Shown here one piece after another: positions 61,891-64,000 of a stretch of DNA of 64,000 nucleotides. Position numbers and translations under genes: made by a program. The stretch's first letter is position 1; each line of letters starts with the position of its first letter. Source of the stretch: Halalkalibaculum roseum (GTDB taxonomy: Bacteria > Bacteroidota > Rhodothermia > Balneolales > Balneolaceae); the NCBI RefSeq assembly GCF_011059145.1, contig NZ_JAALLT010000002.1, positions 186,001-250,000 on the forward strand, read 5' to 3'. A model generated the notes under the pieces. The model was not told the DNA's origin and did not search any database. It saw nothing but the letters and a program-made list of their open reading frames with translations.

Positions 61891-64000
61891 CTAATTTGTT
61901 TCGACACGCAGTACTTCCAACGGTGTTTTTTTGTATATGCTGCGGCTGTTCAGCATTCCGATGACAATGGTCAGCAATGTAACCACCAGAGTACCCAGAC
62001 CGATTACCCAGAGATTCGGTACAAAGGTCAGGTCAAAGTAGAAATAGCCGAGCAGCCAGGTAGAGGCCACCGAAAGGATCAGTCCGGTTAGGGCTGAGAG
62101 TATCCCAAGAAATAGATATTCGATGGAAATAATCTTGATGATCTGACTTTTGCTGGCGCCTAGTGTCCGGAGCAGCACGCTCTCTTTAACTCTTTGGAAC
62201 CGGCTCGTAGCCACTGAACTGGCAAGTACAATGAGGCCGGTGATAATGCTGAATAAGGCCATAAACTGTATGGCAAAGGAAATTTTATCAATAAACTGGT
62301 TGATGGTTTCGAGGATCAGGCTCACGTCAATGGCCGAAACATTGGGATATTCCTGTACAACGGCCTGCTGTACCCGGGCAGAAGCTTCTCGATTAGGTAC
62401 TCTTGTTACCGTTACAAAAAATTGCGGGGCATTCTCAAGTACTCCGGTAGGGAAAAGCATAAAGAAGTTGGGCTGTACTCGTTGAAAGTCGACCTCCCTG
62501 GTACTGCTAACATAGGTTTCAATGGGAACTCCCTGAACATCGAATGTCAGTGTGTCGCCTAATGAGACATCCAAATCCTCGGCAATCTCTTCGGCAGGGG
62601 AAACCGGTACAGGGCCCTCTGAAGGATCGGCCTGACCGATAAACTCTCCCTGAACCAGCGTTTCGGAATCAATGATAGAATCGCGGTAGGTGGACCGGTA
62701 ATCTCTTCTCAGTGCCCATCCCCGTACATTACGCGAGGTGTCTCTGTCGATGGAGTCAACACCAATACCATTGATAGATTGCAGGTTCATAGTGACTACC
62801 GGTACATTCTGGAGGATAGGAGCATCATTCTCTCTCAGTATTTGATTGACACCCTCGTTTTGGTCAGACTGAATATCAAACATGATTAAATTCGGTGCGT
62901 CATCCCGGGTCGCAAAATTCAGCTGCTCCATGAGCATATCCTGGCTGAAGTAAAGAGTACTGACTAGCAACATGCCCAGACCGAGGGAAAGCATGAGGGT
63001 GGACGTTTGGTTATTCGGACGGTATAAATTTGCAAGTCCCTGGCGCCAGACGTAGGTCCAGTGTGAAGGAAAGAACTTCTGTATCAGTATGATAAGCGCT
63101 TTTGCTACTAACAGCAGCAGACCGAAAGCAATTGCCATACCTACTGTAAATAGTAGTCCTGCCCGCCAATCTTCGGTAAGCAGTGTAGCATATCCGGCAA
63201 CTGTTGCCGCAATCAGGAAATAGATGATAGCCTTTGTTTTTTTGCTGAGCAGCTTTGTTAGTGCCTCCTCCATGGTTCTCAGTGTGTATAAAGGAGAAGC
63301 CTTCTTAAGTGCCAGCAGGGGCATTAGAGCGAATACCAGTGCCACGCCGGTACCGGTGAACAGGCCGAGTCCGATTGCCAGCCAGGAGACTGTCAGTTCA
63401 ACCGAAACCGGCAGGAATTCACTGAAGATACCCGGAAGTATAAACTGAATACCAATTCCCAGCAAGGTACCGACTAATGCGCCTCCAAACCCAAGAACCA
63501 CTGATTGAATGAGAAAAATACTGAGCGTCTGATCCGAGGAGGCTCCGAAACAACGTAAAATGGCAGCAGTATTAATTTTCTGTTTGATGTAGACGTGAAT
63601 TGAGCTTGCTACACCGATGCCACCCAGGAGCAGGGCAATAAACCCTACGAGGTTCAAAAATTTGCCTAGATTACCAACTGCTTCGCCTATTTCCTCTCTT
63701 CGCTCCGCCACGGTTTCTGTATCAAGGTCTAGGGAGAGAGCCTCTTGCAGGGAATCCACCTGAGCCTCAATAGCTTCCATGTCACGTTCCTGATCGAATC
63801 GGAAGTACCGTTTGTACTCAATGCGACTGCCGCGCTGCACCAGGTTGGTTGCTTCCAGCATATCATAGGGAATGAACACGCGCGGTCCGACCATTGAAGC
63901 AGCTGCGGCTTCACCGGGCACCTTGGTGACTGCTCCCGCTATGGCAAAGGTTCGGGTACCTACTTTAATGGAATCACCGGGCTGGATTCCAAATTGAGTC
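61891..64000 (-). CDS. FtsX-family ABC transporter permease, partial (N-terminus outside window)
   Basis: Large inner-membrane permease of the MacB/YbbP type, which works with a LolD-like ATPase on lipoprotein export, toxin efflux or envelope stress. The open frame enters at the right edge, before the first Met at 63921, and about 703 residues are visible. It includes two FtsX domains, one with LLGGIGVASSIHVYIKQKIN and AAILRCFGAS, the second with VKESVLLRTLGASKSQIIKI. Around eight membrane segments are seen, and extracytoplasmic domains lie between them. The end reads KKTPLEVLRVETN. The partner ATPase is probably just beyond the window. Confidence 0.9.
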   Translation of the reverse strand, partial: TQFGIQPGDSIKVGTRTFAIAGAVTKVPGEAAAASMVGPRVFIPYDMLEATNLVQRGSRIEYKRYFRFDQERDMEAIEAQVDSLQEALSLDLDTETVAERREEIGEAVGNLGKFLNLVGFIALLLGGIGVASSIHVYIKQKINTAAILRCFGASSDQTLSIFLIQSVVLGFGGALVGTLLGIGIQFILPGIFSEFLPVSVELTVSWLAIGLGLFTGTGVALVFALMPLLALKKASPLYTLRTMEEALTKLLSKKTKAIIYFLIAATVAGYATLLTEDWRAGLLFTVGMAIAFGLLLLVAKALIILIQKFFPSHWTYVWRQGLANLYRPNNQTSTLMLSLGLGMLLVSTLYFSQDMLMEQLNFATRDDAPNLIMFDIQSDQNEGVNQILRENDAPILQNVPVVTMNLQSINGIGVDSIDRDTSRNVRGWALRRDYRSTYRDSIIDSETLVQGEFIGQADPSEGPVPVSPAEEIAEDLDVSLGDTLTFDVQGVPIETYVSSTREVDFQRVQPNFFMLFPTGVLENAPQFFVTVTRVPNREASARVQQAVVQEYPNVSAIDVSLILETINQFIDKISFAIQFMALFSIITGLIVLASSVATSRFQRVKESVLLRTLGASKSQIIKIISIEYLFLGILSALTGLILSVASTWLLGYFYFDLTFVPNLWVIGLGTLVVTLLTIVIGMLNSRSIYKKTPLEVLRVETN

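Noticed and set aside
1-64000. CRISPR arrays, tRNA/rRNA genes, prophage or intact insertion sequences
   Set aside because: No regular direct-repeat array with spacers, no tRNA cloverleaf in the gaps, and no transposase, integrase or phage genes seen.

Overview
The window looks like chromosome from a marine or halophilic member of the Balneolota/Rhodothermota side of the Bacteroidota (FCB) group. The reasons are: paired SusC/SusD outer-membrane proteins; a CRTAC1/FG-GAP lipoprotein; a Reg_prop/Y_Y_Y sensor kinase; a short primary sigma factor without region 1.1; a fused E2-E1 2-oxoglutarate dehydrogenase; promoter boxes of the Bacteroidota TAnnTTTG type; and AT-rich leaders that mostly lack a Shine-Dalgarno sequence. 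The genus is inference. I see no tRNA, rRNA, CRISPR array, prophage or intact insertion sequence.

Layout. 1-6.7 kb is housekeeping: gpmI (partial) and rpsT on the minus strand, cmk-rpsA, a small hypothetical, an orphan moxR and uppP. 7.1-15.5 kb holds the membrane arm of respiratory complex I, nuoJK and nuoLMN. It is split by an oppositely oriented nhaD Na+/H+ antiporter, and a pterin-4a-carbinolamine dehydratase sits between nuoM and nuoN. 15.6-18.8 kb is rpsF-rpsR-rplI followed by dsbD. 19-21 kb is an energy-transduction operon: exbB, a small membrane protein and two exbD genes. thiL and ftsH follow.

25.2-29.7 kb carries a TonB-dependent receptor and a beta-helix-like lipoprotein. Upstream of the receptor are five TTAAC-like motifs spaced exactly 11 bp apart, which resemble a PHO box. 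This is the strongest candidate for an undescribed system in the window: a phosphate-starvation-induced outer-membrane uptake pair. Next come a 6-pyruvoyltetrahydropterin synthase homologue and folE2, then the convergent fused 2-oxoglutarate dehydrogenase, the pepF / GAF protein / deoB operon, and the primary sigma factor.

41-48 kb encodes a periplasmic-propeller histidine kinase and its NarL-type regulator. They are preceded by three perfect copies of a 14-mer. A Tyr- and Arg/Ser-rich lipoprotein and an OmpP1/FadL-like porin follow. 48-57 kb is a SusC-SusD-FG-GAP nutrient locus with striking palindromes upstream. 57.6-64 kb, all on the minus strand, holds a secreted nuclease-like lipoprotein, a tandem UspA protein, CorA, a small membrane protein, an OmpA lipoprotein and a large FtsX-type ABC permease cut by the window edge.

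Functionally, the ion-motive-force genes (nuo, nhaD), the force-transducing ExbB/ExbD and the TonB-dependent receptors form one logical chain, from generation of the gradient to its use in outer-membrane uptake. Several intergenic regions carry palindromic repeats, including one family whose stems vary by compensatory base changes.
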